Positions 11,984-23,490 of a stretch of 64,000 bases of DNA are shown piece after piece. The notes under the pieces are model-generated. The model worked only from the letters and a program-made list of their open reading frames with translations, searched no databases and was not told where the DNA came from. This DNA comes from Perognathus longimembris pacificus (lineage: Eukaryota; Chordata; Mammalia; Rodentia; Heteromyidae): assembly GCF_023159225.1 (NCBI RefSeq), contig NC_063162.1, positions 95,932,880-95,996,879 on the forward strand, given 5' to 3'. How positions within the stretch are numbered: the stretch's first letter is position 1; each line of letters opens with the position of its first letter. The translations under genes were made by a program, and so were the position numbers.

Positions 11984-12236
11984 CACCTGGGCACTGGTGG
12001 CCCATGTATATAATTCTAAGCTACTCGATGCATAGGTCTGAGGATGGGGTTCAAAGATAGCCTGAGCAGGAAAGTCAGTGATACTATCTCCAATAAAAAC
12101 TACCAAACAGCCATAAGTGGAGCTGTGGCTCAAGACATAGAGTGCTAGCCTTGAGCAAAAGGAAGCAGGGACAGTGCTCAGGCCCTGAGTGTAAGCCCCA
12201 GGACTGGCAAAAAAAAAAAAAAAGAAAAGAAAAAAG
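11984..12236 (+). repeat. Composite B1-like/Geo SINE
   Basis: A diverged B1-like half (GGCACTGGTGGCCCATGTAT) is followed by a well-kept Geo half and an A-rich tail. Confidence 0.85.
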
Positions 12237-12599
12237 AAAGCAATGGCATAAGTATATCTGAGCCGGGATCAAGTACGATTTCATTTATTCAGGGAAAAAA
12301 AATCCTTAGTCTAGTTTTATAGTAAATTTTATATCAAATTAGCTTAATCATTTTTCTTTTACAGTTCTTATATAGTTAAAGAACTGCTGGTTCTGAACAA
12401 AAGATTGTGTACATTTTCTTCAGACAATAACATGTATGAGGATACAATTATGATAATATTATTTTCTTCAGGTAACAAAAGGTATAAGAAGGCTACATTA
12501 TTCTGGTTTACCCAAAGATGAAGAACCCACACTGTATACTCTCTAGTGTCCCATCTGATGTTTTGATGCTACATACTGGTGTAATGGAGACACATACTT

Positions 12600-14108
12600 G
12601 GACATTTTTTAAAAATTGTATTGTAAAGGTGATGTACAGAGGGGTTACAGTTATACAGTAAGATAAATGAAAAGAACTAACTTCCATTTAAATGAAAGTT
12701 TTCCAATAGTGTTATCCCCTCCTTAGTTTTCTCCTGCTATCCCCAGATCCCCTCCTACCCCAAATTGTAAAGTTCATTTGCAACATAGTGTCTAGTGAGT
12801 TTTGCTATTGCATTGGTTCTCCCTTTGTCCTACCATTTCTGTGATTCTTCTTCCTTTCTAAGAATCAGGTACACTTATATAGAAGACAAAGTGTACCAAA
12901 ATCAGAAACAATGACCAAAGGGAATAAGCAAGAGGAGGGGAAAAAAAAGAACTCCAAACAGTACACTAAATAAGAAAAACAAAATAACTATAAAAATACC
13001 CTCTTGTTTCCATATCATGGAGATTATTTCGATTAGCATCATTTTATGTGGTCATATGTACATAGTCATTAGGCTGTTGTAAACCTCTGCTAGAACTATC
13101 CTAGGCATCCTACAAATGACAGAAAGCATGGGGCATATATTTCTTTGGGTCTGACATACTTCATTTAATATGATTTTTTCCAAGTCTTTCCATTTCCTTA
13201 TGAATGAAGTGATGCTATTCTTACTGATGGAAGCATAGAATTCCATTGTGTATATATACCACATTTTCTTGATCCATTCCTCTACTGAGGTGTGTGGGTT
13301 GATTCCATATCTTAGCTATGGTAAATAATGCTGCAATGAACATACTTGTGCTGGTAGCTTTCCTGTGGCCTTGTTTGTGATCATTTGGTGAATGCACAGA
13401 AGTGGAGTTGCTGGCTCACAGGGGACCTCTATGTTTAATCATTTGACGAACCTTCATACTGCTTTCCACAGTGATGGAACAAGTTTACATTCCCACCTGA
13501 CAGTGTAGTAGTGTTCTCCTTTGGCCACACACTTACTAACATCTGTTATTATTTGTTTCCTTGATAATGACCATTCTAACTGGAGTGAAGTGGAATCTCA
13601 ATGTAGTATTGATTTACATTTCATTTATGGCCAGGGATGTTGAAGATTTCTTCATGTCTCTATTGGTCATTTTTATTTCCTCTCCAGAGAAGACTCTAAT
13701 TCTTAAGCCCATTTATTAATGGGGTGGTTGTTTCTTTGAGGATTTTTTAGAGGGTTTACTTTTTTGAGCTCTAAGTATGTTTTTGACACGAGGCCCTTAT
13801 CTGTTGTATGGCTAGTGAAGATCCTCTCCCAGTCTGTGGACTTTTTATTTATCTTGCTAGCTATGTCCTTTGCCATGCAGAAGTTCTGTAGTTTAATGCA
13901 ATTCCATTTATCCATACTTTCTTTGATTTGTTTTGTTTCTGGACCTTTATTTAGGAAGTTTTGACCTGTGCCAAGGAGCCCTGGTATTTCATCTGTTCTT
14001 TCTTGTAATATTTTCAGGGAATCTGCTCTCACCTCAAGGCCTTTCATTCATTTGGAATTGATTCTGGTTCCGGAAGACATATTGAAGTAGAGTGGGGGTT
14101 CGCTACAA
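12600..14108 (-). mobile_element. L1, 3' portion (3' UTR and ORF2 C-terminal region), antisense
   Basis: This old 5'-truncated L1 points leftward. The 3' UTR spans about 12600-13050. The minus strand of 13052-13264 reads the ORF2 C-terminal motif M-W-Y-I-Y-T-M-E-F-Y, and 13703-14047 reads upstream ORF2 sequence including W-E-R-I-F and D-K-G-L-V-S-K. Frameshifts and stops break the frame. The element is interrupted by the LTR at 14109-14800 and resumes at 14807. Confidence 0.85.
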
Positions 14109-14800
14109 TGAAACAGGGTTCCCCCCAAGGGAGGGGATTCCTGGTTCCCCCAAGAGTCCACCACACAGTCTCCAGCTACAAGGTGACAAAAAGACAGTTT
14201 TATTGGGGAAGTAAAAAGTGAACAAAAAGTGAACCGACCGGCCTTGGTCGCAGCCCGGACTCGGGAGCTGAAACTGCCGACCACGTGTGGAGCCCAGACT
14301 CGGGAGCTGGGACCCGCCCCCGTGTGGCCTTCCAGCCTGGTTATAAGGCAAACATCACAGACAAACTTGTCACACGCAGGTGACCAATGAAGATACAACA
14401 CTTACAGAGCATGCTAGGCCGCACGCAGGTGGCCAATAGAGTTACAGTCTGTCTCATAATATTTATTTGAACTAACCTATCATTCTAGTTAGAATTGACG
14501 CATGGATTTGGCGGGGCTCACATGATGCAGGCAGATATGCCTACTCACAGCCTGTTCCCTTGAAGCTCCCAGGCCTCAGGTGGTTAATCTACATAATTTA
14601 TCATAATAAAGAGGAGGACACAGGTTCCCTTGAAGCTCCCAGGCCTCAGGTAGTCAATCTACATAGTAAAGGGAGCTTCCCTGAATAGGGTGGGGGAGGG
14701 CTTAGTGGAGATGGAGTTAGCTTCTGCTCTAATCTGAGCTGGAGTCAATCTGAAGTCCCTCCACAGCTATTAAAGGCACTGGGCAGATCTGGCCTCCCCA
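14109..14800 (-). mobile_element. Solo LTR of an endogenous retrovirus, inserted in an L1
   Basis: This 692-bp unit begins TG and ends CA. It is flanked by CTACAA (14103-14108) and TTACAA (14801-14806), a 6-bp duplication with one substitution. Read on the minus strand it has a TTATAA box near 14340 and an AATAAA signal near 14200, the usual U3-R-U5 order. The U3 part contains a 70-bp tandem duplication. No internal retroviral genes lie next to it, so it is a solo LTR. The 6-bp duplication would fit a class II (beta-like) element; family assignment is not possible here. Confidence 0.85.
14554..14680 (-). repeat. 70-bp tandem duplication in LTR U3
   Basis: GTTCCCTTGAAGCTCCCAGG begins at 14554 and again at 14624; about 50 bp of each unit are alike. 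It resembles the enhancer duplications common in retroviral U3. Confidence 0.85.
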
Positions 14801-14806
14801 TTACAA

Positions 14807-14940
14807 TATAAGGATCTAATTTCTGTTTTCTACATGTGTTTAGCCAGTTCTGTCAGCACCATTTGTTGAAGAGCCTATCTTTCTTCCATCTGATGTTTTT
14901 GGCTCCCTTATCAAAGATTAGATGTTGTCCATTATTTTAA
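14807..14940 (-). mobile_element. L1 continued upstream of the LTR insertion
   Basis: Antisense ORF2 sequence resumes (TAGCCAGTTCTGTCAGCACC, ATTTGTTGAAGAGCC, TCAAAGATTAGATG). Removing the LTR and one target copy restores a continuous L1 alignment. The 5' truncation point is near 14940. Confidence 0.75.
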
Positions 14941-15571
14941 TGTATCAACATTCGCCATGAGTAAAGTATGGATTATATCTGTGATGCATAGGAAAGAAAA
15001 GTTGCTTGAGGTAGTAATTTGTCTTTTATTTTCATTGCTCTGAAAGGACTAACATAATATTTTTATTCTTATCTTTTTGGCAGAATTCATGATTCTTTTC
15101 TTTCTTGCAGATAAAACACTTTCCTGCTTTTGTTTTCAAAAGCCTCAGTTTATTGAAAGTTGATGCTGGAGGATGAAGAGAGAAGAAGAGAAAATCAGAA
15201 AGATGTAAAGGCCAGAAACACAGAAAAACAAAGTAAGTTCACCTGACTGGAAAGGGACTAGTGGTCGACAAGGTCCCTGTTGATCAGCCATTTATTTCCC
15301 ACATCCTTTCAAACTCCAAAGTTTGAAGGAACTTGGAGGAGTATGGCTGAGTACATGGGACATCTATGAAGCTTCAAGGAGTTGGTGAAGTTTTCTGTGG
15401 CTGTCACTATCTACCTTTAAGGGGAAGTGGATTTAGATATGGACCTGTCATTATAGTCCTGCTAGACTGAGGCACCCAAAGCTTCCCCAATTTCCTAGTC
15501 ACCCGAGGTAGTCCTCAGACTTTTGGGCCGCTTTTTGTGTCCAACATTCATGGATATCAAGAACAAAAAAT
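14941..15571. other. Intergenic, nothing recognised
   Basis: Unique sequence without recognised repeats or genes. Confidence 0.5.
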
Positions 15572-15805
15572 GAACTGGGTACTGGAGGTTCATATCTGTA
15601 ATCTTAGCTACTCCAGAGGTTGAAATCTGATTACTGGGGTTCAAAGTCAACCCGAGCAGCAAAGACTATGCCACTTGTTCTGCAGCTAAACACCTTTTAA
15701 AAAGCTGTAAGTGGAATTGTGTCTTAAGTGGTAGAGTACTATCCTTGAGCAGAAAAGCTTAGGGAGAGTGCCCAGGCCCTTAAAGTCCCAAGACTGTCAC
15801 ACACA
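15572..15805 (+). repeat. Composite B1-like/Geo SINE
   Basis: A B1-like half (CTGTAATCTTAGCTACTCCA) is followed by a diverged Geo half (GTGGTAGAGTACTATCCTTG). Confidence 0.8.
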
Positions 15806-15884
15806 AAATAAAAGGTAGGAAAAATAACTTTGAATTTTACTGATTAGTGATCAGATATGGAGATAAGATTAATTACATATTTAC

Positions 15885-16122
15885 TTACTTATTGTGCCAA
15901 TACCAGGGCTTGATTTCAGGGCCTCACGGTCTCCATTAGCTTTCTCATGATTGGTGTTTTACCACATGAGCCATACCTACAGTCCACCATCTTGTTAGTT
16001 ATTTAAAGATAAGAATCTCTCAGATTTTTTTTTAACCTGGCCTAGCTTCCAACATAGATCTTTCTATTTCAGCCTTCTGAGTAGCTACAATTACAAGTAT
16101 GCCACTGACACCCAACACAGAT
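15885..16122 (-). repeat. Composite B1-like/Geo SINE, antisense
   Basis: An antisense Geo part (GGGCTTGATTTCAGGGCCTC) is followed by an antisense B1-like half (CTTCTGAGTAGCTACAATTA). Confidence 0.75.
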
Positions 16123-17464
16123 AACATTGATAACAGACCAAGAGAGCTGTAAATGCCTCTTCCTCTTCTAAAATCAAGTTATCAGCATCCAAGCACTCAG
16201 ATCCCCTATTATAGCAGGAATGAGTCAGATAACAAGAGCTATTTATAATAAATGTCATGGCCTTTCTTCTATTTTAACAACTAACACTATTTTAAGAATT
16301 CAGTGTAGATTTCAGTAAGAGCAGCTGAGACTGGTATGTTTTGACTTACCACCAACAAACTATTTTAAAGTCCCACCCCTTCACACACCTGAAGCAATTC
16401 AGTTCCTCTTCCTCAATGCCCTTGTGCCACCTTCCTTTTTACCCCAATGATATCAAAAGCAGTACATGAGAATCTTTCCTTAAAAAAAGGTAAGTCTTCC
16501 ATTCATAAATAACTTATTTCTGGGTGCTCCAGGTTGTTCCCAAATATAGTTGACAAGCCAATGAACATTGATGTTACTTGACACAATTGAAGCAGGGAGT
16601 AATTTCAACTCACAATCTAAAAGGGAACCAAGAACAAACTCCTGGGTTTTATTTAGAGTATGTCACACAGACACAAAAAAGATTTGTAGCTGTCTTTGAT
16701 GTGCTCACATGAAATGCCTGTAGTCAAACGGTTATTTTTAAGCTTGAGAAGAAATTCAGGACAAAGGGAACATTTTAAATATAAAAGGGAATTCAGGAAG
16801 ATCAGAAAGAAGTGAAATCACTATTACAAAGTTCAAAGGCACATTGTTCTTCAAATACCAAGAAGGTGACTTAAATATCATTGGTGACCCTTATTCAGGG
16901 GAGGCTTTCTAGGGTTTAGGGAAGTGATGGACACAAGACCATTATTTCGCCCCTTTTAGAAACTGCTTGGTTTGGGAACCATTATATTTTACTTTCTTGA
17001 GAGTAAGTCTCCTGATGTGCTAGACTTTTGAACTCAGTGAGAAGATCTTAAACTCTAAGATAATGCTATGCTGCGAAATGCTTCAAATCAGCTGACCACC
17101 AGGAACTGGGGACAAGGCTCTGATGTGTTAATTCCCTGTCTGAGCAAGCAGACAGTCTCTTGTCTGTATTGGAGGCCAGGAATCATGGATAGAAAACCAG
17201 AATTTTGTTTTCATCAGGAACAGGAAGTTAGGCTGTTCTCTGTGTCAAGCACATACCTAAAAGCCAGCCAGAAAATCATATGGACAGATCTCCATGGCAG
17301 TTAGCCAAAGAAGGCTTGCCTGCAGGAGAAAATTGTTTTCACATAGTAGAGAAAAGATCTAATTGTACAAGAATACCAACTTTTATGGAACACCAATTCA
17401 GCTAGGTAGTCAATATAGGTCTACTTAGTTCCTCTTTGGAGAAATTTGGGGAATTAGGCTTTGG
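16123..17464. other. Intergenic, nothing recognised
   Basis: About 1.3 kb of unique sequence; no domain in the open frames. Confidence 0.5.
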
Positions 17465-17570
17465 TCCACTACACAGATGGGAAAACTGACACTCAAGGAG
17501 ATGAAGAAATCTCACCCATGTTGGATCCAAAATTGAAATCCATGACTGTCCCATGCCAAACTTTCTTTCC
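17465..17570 (+). repeat. Probable MIR relic
   Basis: It resembles the MIR core (CACAGATGGGAAAACTGACA, CTCAAGGAGATGAAG), an ancient mammalian SINE; strongly diverged. Confidence 0.5.
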
Positions 17571-17627
17571 TTTACACTTCCCCCAAGCCCCAAGTGTGTC
17601 TAACACAGCCATTGGTAAGAAAACCAG

Positions 17628-17850
17628 CCTGTTATTGGTAGCTCATGACTATAATCATAGCAGTATTACTCACAAGACTGGGACATGGGCAGCTGGGCAC
17701 AAAACAAGTCTGTGAGACTCCTACTTCCAAAATAACCAACCACCTAAAAGCAAGGTGGTGGTATGGCTCAAGTGGCAGACAGAGAGCTGGGGTGGCAAGC
17801 AGGCTGAATGACAGTGTGAGGTCTTGAGTTCAAACTCAAGTACCAGCAAA
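17628..17850 (+). repeat. Diverged composite B1-like/Geo SINE
   Basis: A weak B1-like half (GTAGCTCATGACTATAATCA) is followed by a Geo-like stretch (GTATGGCTCAAGTGGCAGAC) and an A-rich tail. Confidence 0.65.
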
Positions 17851-18096
17851 AGAAAAAAAAAGGCGGGTGGACAAAGAAAATCAAAGAAGTTTTATTTTAT
17901 AAGCAATTTCTAGAATATAAGTCCTTCATATGATAAATAAAAGACCAACCAACAGAAAGGAAAATTCTGAATTCTATACTTCAGCTACTTTTGCTGTTGG
18001 TCACATAAACAACACGTCCTCAGAGATCACAAAGAATATGTTTCTGTGTCAAAAACAGAAAAAGAAACAAACCTACACATTAGAAAAATATATTTA

Positions 18097-18306
18097 GGGC
18101 TGGGGATATGGCCTAGTGGCAAGAGTGCCTGCCTCGTACACATGAGGCCCTTGGTTCGATTCCCCAGCACCACATATACAGAAAATGGCCAGAAGTGGAG
18201 CTGTGGCTCAAGTGGCAGAGTGCTAGCCTTGAGCAAAAAGAAGCCAGGGGCAGTGCTCAGGCCCTGAGTCCAAGCCCCAGGACTGGCCAAAAAAGAAAAA
18301 GAAAAA
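18097..18306 (+). repeat. IDL-Geo SINE with perfect target-site duplication
   Basis: Near-consensus element flanked by GAAAAATATATTTA at 18083-18096 and 18307-18320. Low divergence suggests a recent insertion. Confidence 0.94.
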
Positions 18307-18550
18307 GAAAAATATATTTAGCTCAGTGAAATTTTAACAGTTTTTCAATGATAAGTTTAAAAGCAAACATTTTTCTCTTCATTTTCTAGGTTTATTGAGG
18401 TATGATTGACAAATAAGAACAATATTCATTCAATGCATATGATATGTGTCAATATGTTTGCACAATCTAAAATGGTTGCTACAATCAAATGAACATTATC
18501 TAATACCTTTTGTATTATCATTTTGTTACTGTATGTGTATATGAGTATGT

Positions 18551-18551
<1 letters not shown>

Positions 18552-18592
<41 letters not shown>
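18552..18592 (+). repeat. (TG)n microsatellite
   Basis: About 20 uninterrupted TG units. Confidence 0.95.
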
Positions 18593-18595
<3 letters not shown>

Positions 18596-18675
18596 GAAGT
18601 TGGGGGAAAGCACTTGAAATCTATTCTCCAGAACTTGAATATATTATTGTTGTTATTAGTGTGTGTATAGGGGGG

Positions 18676-18773
18676 TAGTTTTGCTCTCCAATAGATGGGT
18701 CTCATTATATTGGCCAGGCTGCTCTCAAAAGCCCCTCTGACTTTATCCAGCTCACACATACCACAGGGCCAGG
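18676..18773 (-). repeat. Possible B1/7SL-like fragment, antisense
   Basis: GGGTCTCATTATATTGGCCA, then GGCTGCTCTCAAA, resembles antisense B1/Alu-type sequence; diverged. Confidence 0.45.
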
Positions 18774-19329
18774 CAAGAAAAAAAAAAACTGTTCATCTTA
18801 AATTAATTAGATGCAGATAGTTTGGCCTTTCAGTTCTCATTTGTGTTTTGTTTGTTTATTTGTTTTCAGAACAGTCTTCGCCCACATATTGCTTAGATTA
18901 ATATTTGGAACTTGCTTATAATTTGGAGAGAGACCGTTCAGAAATATGCTACCTATTCATTAATTCATTTGTCTGACAAGATGCATAAACACCTTCTGTG
19001 TGGCGGTGAATAAACACAGGGTCCTAAGGAATTTATTAAAAGATGAACATTGTCACAGAACATAGAACCACAGATTAACATCAGCTTTGAGAGATGACAA
19101 AAAAGAGTTTTCCTTAATGCTGCTTTTGGGTTTGGAGACTTCATTGCAGAAATAATTTATGGAGGAGATGCTTTGGAATGTCAGATTGGAAATGTTACAC
19201 TCCTAATATTTAGTACATGCAAAACACAAACTGAATTGTTAGCATTTAAAATCATTCAAAATTAATTCTGTTTTTACAACTAACTCTTTGAAACTTTTTG
19301 TCTTGCTATTAACCTGACATTTGTTTGTT

Positions 19330-19531
19330 TGTGCTAATATTGGGGCTTGATTTCAGGGCCTAGGAGCTGTTCTTTAGGTTTCTCTGTTCAAGACTGGTAT
19401 CCTACCATTTGAGCCAGAGCTCCACTTTCAAATTTGTGCTTTTAATTGGAGATAAGAGTCTGAGCTTTTCCTGCCTCAGCTTTCAGCCTCCTGAGTAGTT
19501 AGGATTACAGGTATGATAGAACAGTGCCCAG
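19330..19531 (-). repeat. Composite B1-like/Geo SINE, antisense
   Basis: Antisense Geo half (GGGGCTTGATTTCAGGGCCT) then antisense B1-like half (CTCCTGAGTAGTTAGGATTA). Confidence 0.85.
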
Positions 19532-19783
19532 AACTATGCTGACTTTTAATCTGAACACAGCAGAGTAATCACACCTGGGTCCACCAAACAAGAAGAGGAG
19601 ATGGAGGAAGTCTGTTGATACCTTATTTGTTTTATAGTTCCCCCAAATAGATTCAATTCTAAAAGAAATGATTCATTTTACCAAGACATTTCTTATTAGT
19701 TATTTCAAACTTTACGTATCACTTACACCCCATGACCACCTGAATATATATGGATCTTCCATACATAAAAATTCTTCTGCCTG

Positions 19784-20053
19784 GCTGGGTGCTGGTGGCT
19801 CACGCCTGTAATTCTAGCTACTCAGGAGGCTGAGATCTGAGGATCATGGTTTAAAAACAGCCCAGGGAAAGGAATTTTCCTGAGACTCTTACCTTCAATG
19901 AAACAAACAAGAATAACAAAAAGTCATCCTGGAAGCAAAGTTCAGCTCAATGTGGTAGACCAATAACTGTAAGAACAAAAGTAGCCTGGAGCACATGCTA
20001 TAGGACAATACCTCAGGCTCGAAGTTCAAGCCCCATGACTAACAAAAACAAAA
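19784..20053 (+). repeat. Composite B1-like/Geo SINE
   Basis: A well-kept B1-like half (GGTGGCTCACGCCTGTAATT) with a diverged Geo half ending TCAAGCCCCATGACTAAC. Confidence 0.8.
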
Positions 20054-20187
20054 AATTCTACTGTCTTGTAAAATTAGCTCTAACCCAATAATTGTCCTGC
20101 CATTTAAAATTTTAAAAAAATGATGGCTATGAAATATGCATGTTGTAGCATATCATTTCAAATACTAGAAGAAAAAATAATTTTTTA

Positions 20188-20594
20188 TGTTGCAGGGTTC
20201 GAGGATTGCATGTCTCTCCAAGAGTCCACCACTCAGAGACAGTCTCAAGCAAAAAGATGGATTTATTGGGGAAGCAAAAAGTGAACTGACCTGCCATGGG
20301 CGCAGCACAGACTGAAACTGTGACTATAAAAAAGAGCGGGCTGACTGGCCAGGTAAACAGTGCAGACTTGGGTGCTGACACTGTGACTCCGAGCAATCCT
20401 CAAATTGGGATTTATAAAGGAAAAAGCAAAGCAGATGTAGGGGTTGTCACAGGGGGTAGAGCAAGCAACAAACAAGTTAAGCAAACTGTTTACAGAAGTA
20501 GAATTTGGGGGTCAGGTTGACCTAATCTACTCCCCCCAACATTTCCTACTATGTTTCCCTAGTCAAGATGGAGTCAGCTTTTCTCCCTATAACA
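20188..20594 (-). mobile_element. Solo LTR, shorter relative of the LTR at 14109
   Basis: It begins TG and ends CA and shares landmarks with the 14109 LTR: AAGAGTCCACCAC, TTTATTGGGGAAG and AAAAAGTGAAC, plus a matching U3 start on the minus strand (GACTCCATCT). At about 407 bp it lacks much of the longer copy's U3. The AATAAA signal is on the minus strand near 20260. A TTTA duplication is possible (20184-20187 and 20595-20598), but the T-rich flank makes that weak. Confidence 0.7.
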
Positions 20595-20689
20595 TTTATT
20601 TGTTGCATCCTGTCAGACCTACAAGAAGTAATATTTGTCCATGTCATTCTTTAACTTTCTTTTTAGATTTTCATTTTTTTCTTTTCTAA

Positions 20690-20960
20690 AAAAAATTTTA
20701 AAATAGTTGTACAAAGAGGTTTTAACATGTGAATTTATGAGTACAGTGCATCTTGATTAGCATTACCCCTCCATCACTCCTCTCCCATCTATCCCAAACC
20801 AGCTCACCCCCTTAAGTTTTGTCATTCCATTTTCACATATGTGCATTGAGTATGATGACTGAATTCATCCACTATTCCTCTTTCCAATTGTTTGCCTTCC
20901 CCCACTTTTCAACCCTCCATCCCTCAGACAAGATGCCATTCTTTTCGATTATACAAACAC
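20690..20960 (-). repeat. Possible old L1 3' UTR fragment, antisense
   Basis: GTACAAAGAGGTTTTAACAT followed by a C/T-rich stretch is typical of antisense 3' ends of old mammalian L1s. This is a pattern judgement only. Confidence 0.4.
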
Positions 20961-22275
20961 TGATATTCCTATGTAAATATAGAATCTATGCAAAGAAATC
21001 AAGTGTTAAGCACATATCATTCTTAGTGGCTATGGATGCTATTGCTCCCAAATGTTGAGAACTAGGTCTTGATGGATGGATCTTTTCAGGCAATACAACA
21101 ATATCTCCTGTGACTCTCCAAAGGACTATGGGATCAAAAAGTTACACATTATTGTTAAAATGTAATGATAGGAAGTCAGCTAGGAATACAATAAATGTCT
21201 AATACAATATTTTAGAGAATGAAAGTGAAATAAAATCCTATGAGCATGCGTGTCATGTGTGTAACTATATCTACATCTCCTTTACTTTTTCACAGCAAGA
21301 TACCTGTTACCACATGTTCTGTTTCCATTTCATCTACTAAGTCACACAAAAATCCTAGATCGCATATGCAAATTATGATAGAGCTCAGATAGTTAACAAA
21401 AGCAAAAAGAACACAGGTTGGAAGTGTTGTCCATGGTAACATTTGTTGACGAACCCCTGTGAGCGAGACATAACATCACTTGCTCTTGGTTGCCTTCAAA
21501 GTTCACCCCTTTCCTGGTGTTTTGCAACAGGATTTGTCATGTGGAAAGCCGACCCTGGTGTTACCATTTTCCTAGATTTCTTTCTGGCAATACAGGAACC
21601 CTCGATTTTTATATGAATTTGACACTGGAATGTCAGCAAATTCCTCATGATGGTCTACATAATATGGGGATCATCTAAAGCCTATCTGACTAGCACACAG
21701 GGCAAGCCACCTGTGCACTTTTGATGGAAGTTCAACGGTTTCTCATTCGAGAAACAATGCAACAAAATCTGCAGTAGAATTACACCACTTTTTGCACCTC
21801 ATCTCAGTCTCAAGCATACTGAATCCGAAACTATGGTGATATCCAGGAAGTGGATTTTTGATAAGGAGTTTCTTAGCCTGCTCTTTAACAGGCCTATAAT
21901 CATAACTAAGTTCCAAGAGATGAAAGTATTGTACTCTGTTAAAACTGTTCCTTCATTGATAGATATTGAGTTGCTTCTATTGAGTTGCTCCTCCTTTTAT
22001 AAACCCATATACCTCCTTACTCACAGCCACTTCTGAATTTTGTAGGATAGAGGTTCTAAATTAGGATTACTGGATTTAATTTTAAAGTTTGAGGGATATT
22101 TTACTTTTTAGGGTATAATAGCTACTGTACCCTAACTTTTAAAAGGTTGCACAGGGTTACATTTAGTAAATCTGACCCAAATTTCTGCAGATTTGAAACT
22201 TCTTTCCAACTTGATAGATTAAATATATTATTTTTATGTCTCCCAACCTGACTTCTAGCATCATTAAAAAATCTT
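20961..22275. other. Intergenic unique sequence
   Basis: No repeat recognised. The 21430-21850 part is of higher complexity with several CpGs and could be a conserved noncoding block; no coding pattern was seen. Confidence 0.45.
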
Positions 22276-22520
22276 TAGCCCAGCAGCAGTGGCTCACGCC
22301 TGTAATTCTAGCTACTCAGGATGCTGAGATCTGAGGATCACAGTTCAAAGCAAGGGAGACAGGAAAATTCATGAGTCAATTATCTCCAATTTACCACCAG
22401 AAAACTGGAAGTGGTGCTGTGACTCAAGTAATAGAGCACTAGCCTTGAGCTGATGAGCTCAGGGACTGCACCCAAGCCCAAAACTCAAGCCCCATGACCT
22501 AATTAATAAATAAATTAATT
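22276..22520 (+). repeat. Composite B1-like/Geo SINE
   Basis: B1-like half (GTGGCTCACGCCTGTAATTC) and Geo half (GCACTAGCCTTGAGCTGATG), with an AT-rich tail. Confidence 0.87.
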
Positions 22521-22749
22521 AAACTACATATTCATAAGCTCTTTTGACAAGAGTTTGCAGATTTTTCAGCAGTGCATAATAGCAGTGTACAATGATAGGA
22601 GAGGGAATATTTTCTTTTACCTTTTTGCTGGGTGCAGAATTTTTGCTTCCTTTTCCACTGAGACAACAATATCTCAGAATTGATTTCCTCTGGAAATACT
22701 TTTGACTTGTTTATTTCCATTGCTAATACTGTATTGTTTGTTTTGGTTT

Positions 22750-22990
22750 GGTTTTTTGCATTGGTACCATGGCTTGTCATCAGGATTTTTCTTACTCTTC
22801 TTAGTTGGTTTCTTTGCTCAAGGCTGACTCTCTACTACTTAGGTTCAGCTTCCACTTCCATTTTTTTTTGCTGATTAATTAGATAAGAACTTCTCAGATT
22901 TATCTTTCCTGTTCAAACTTTAACCATGAATGCTCAGGTCTCGGCCTTCTGACTAGCTAAGACTATAGGTGTGAAACACTGGAGCCCAAC
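22750..22990 (-). repeat. Composite B1-like/Geo SINE, antisense, diverged
   Basis: TTGCTCAAGGCTGACTCTCT (Geo) is followed by CTTCTGACTAGCTAAGACTA (B1-like). Confidence 0.75.
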
Positions 22991-23220
22991 AATATTACAG
23001 CTACTTAATGGCCTATAGCTAGCTACTTGATAAAGCTCTATGCAAAGTAGCCCAACAATATTTATGTTACATAGCATTTTAATAAGACAAATTATAAACA
23101 TTACTACCGTAGTTAATAGGAAGCCATTATCACTTGATTTTCATTTTCTTAGCCATTATAAACAAGCAGTACTATACTAAAACTTTGTTTCCTTGAAAGG
23201 CTTTTAGAAATTCACTTATT

Positions 23221-23475
23221 GCTGAGGGCAGGTGGATCCTGCCTGTAATCCTAGCTATTTAGGAGGCTGAGATCTGGGGATTACAATTCAAAGCCAGTTC
23301 AAGCAGGAAAGTTCATGAGATTCTTATCTCCAATTCACTATGAGAAAACCGAAAGTGGCACTGTGGTTCAAGTGGTAGAGTGCTAGCCTTGAGCTGAAGA
23401 GCTCAGGGACAGTGTCCAGGTCCAGAGTTCAAGCCCCATGACTTACAAAAATAATAAAACAAGAAAAGAAAATAA
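23221..23475 (+). repeat. Composite B1-like/Geo SINE with perfect target-site duplication
   Basis: Full composite element. AGAAATTCACTTATT lies on both sides (23206-23220 and 23476-23490), which shows that the B1-like and Geo halves moved as one unit. Confidence 0.93.
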
Positions 23476-23490
23476 AGAAATTCACTTATT

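Noticed and set aside
13703..14047. A real host gene in the 114-codon minus-strand frame
   Set aside because: The translation matches L1 ORF2 sequence inside a broken, LTR-interrupted L1.
14048..14401. 117-codon minus-strand frame across the LTR as a retroviral protein
   Set aside because: It spans the LTR R/U5 and L1 boundary; LTRs carry no gag, pol or env here and no internal region is present.
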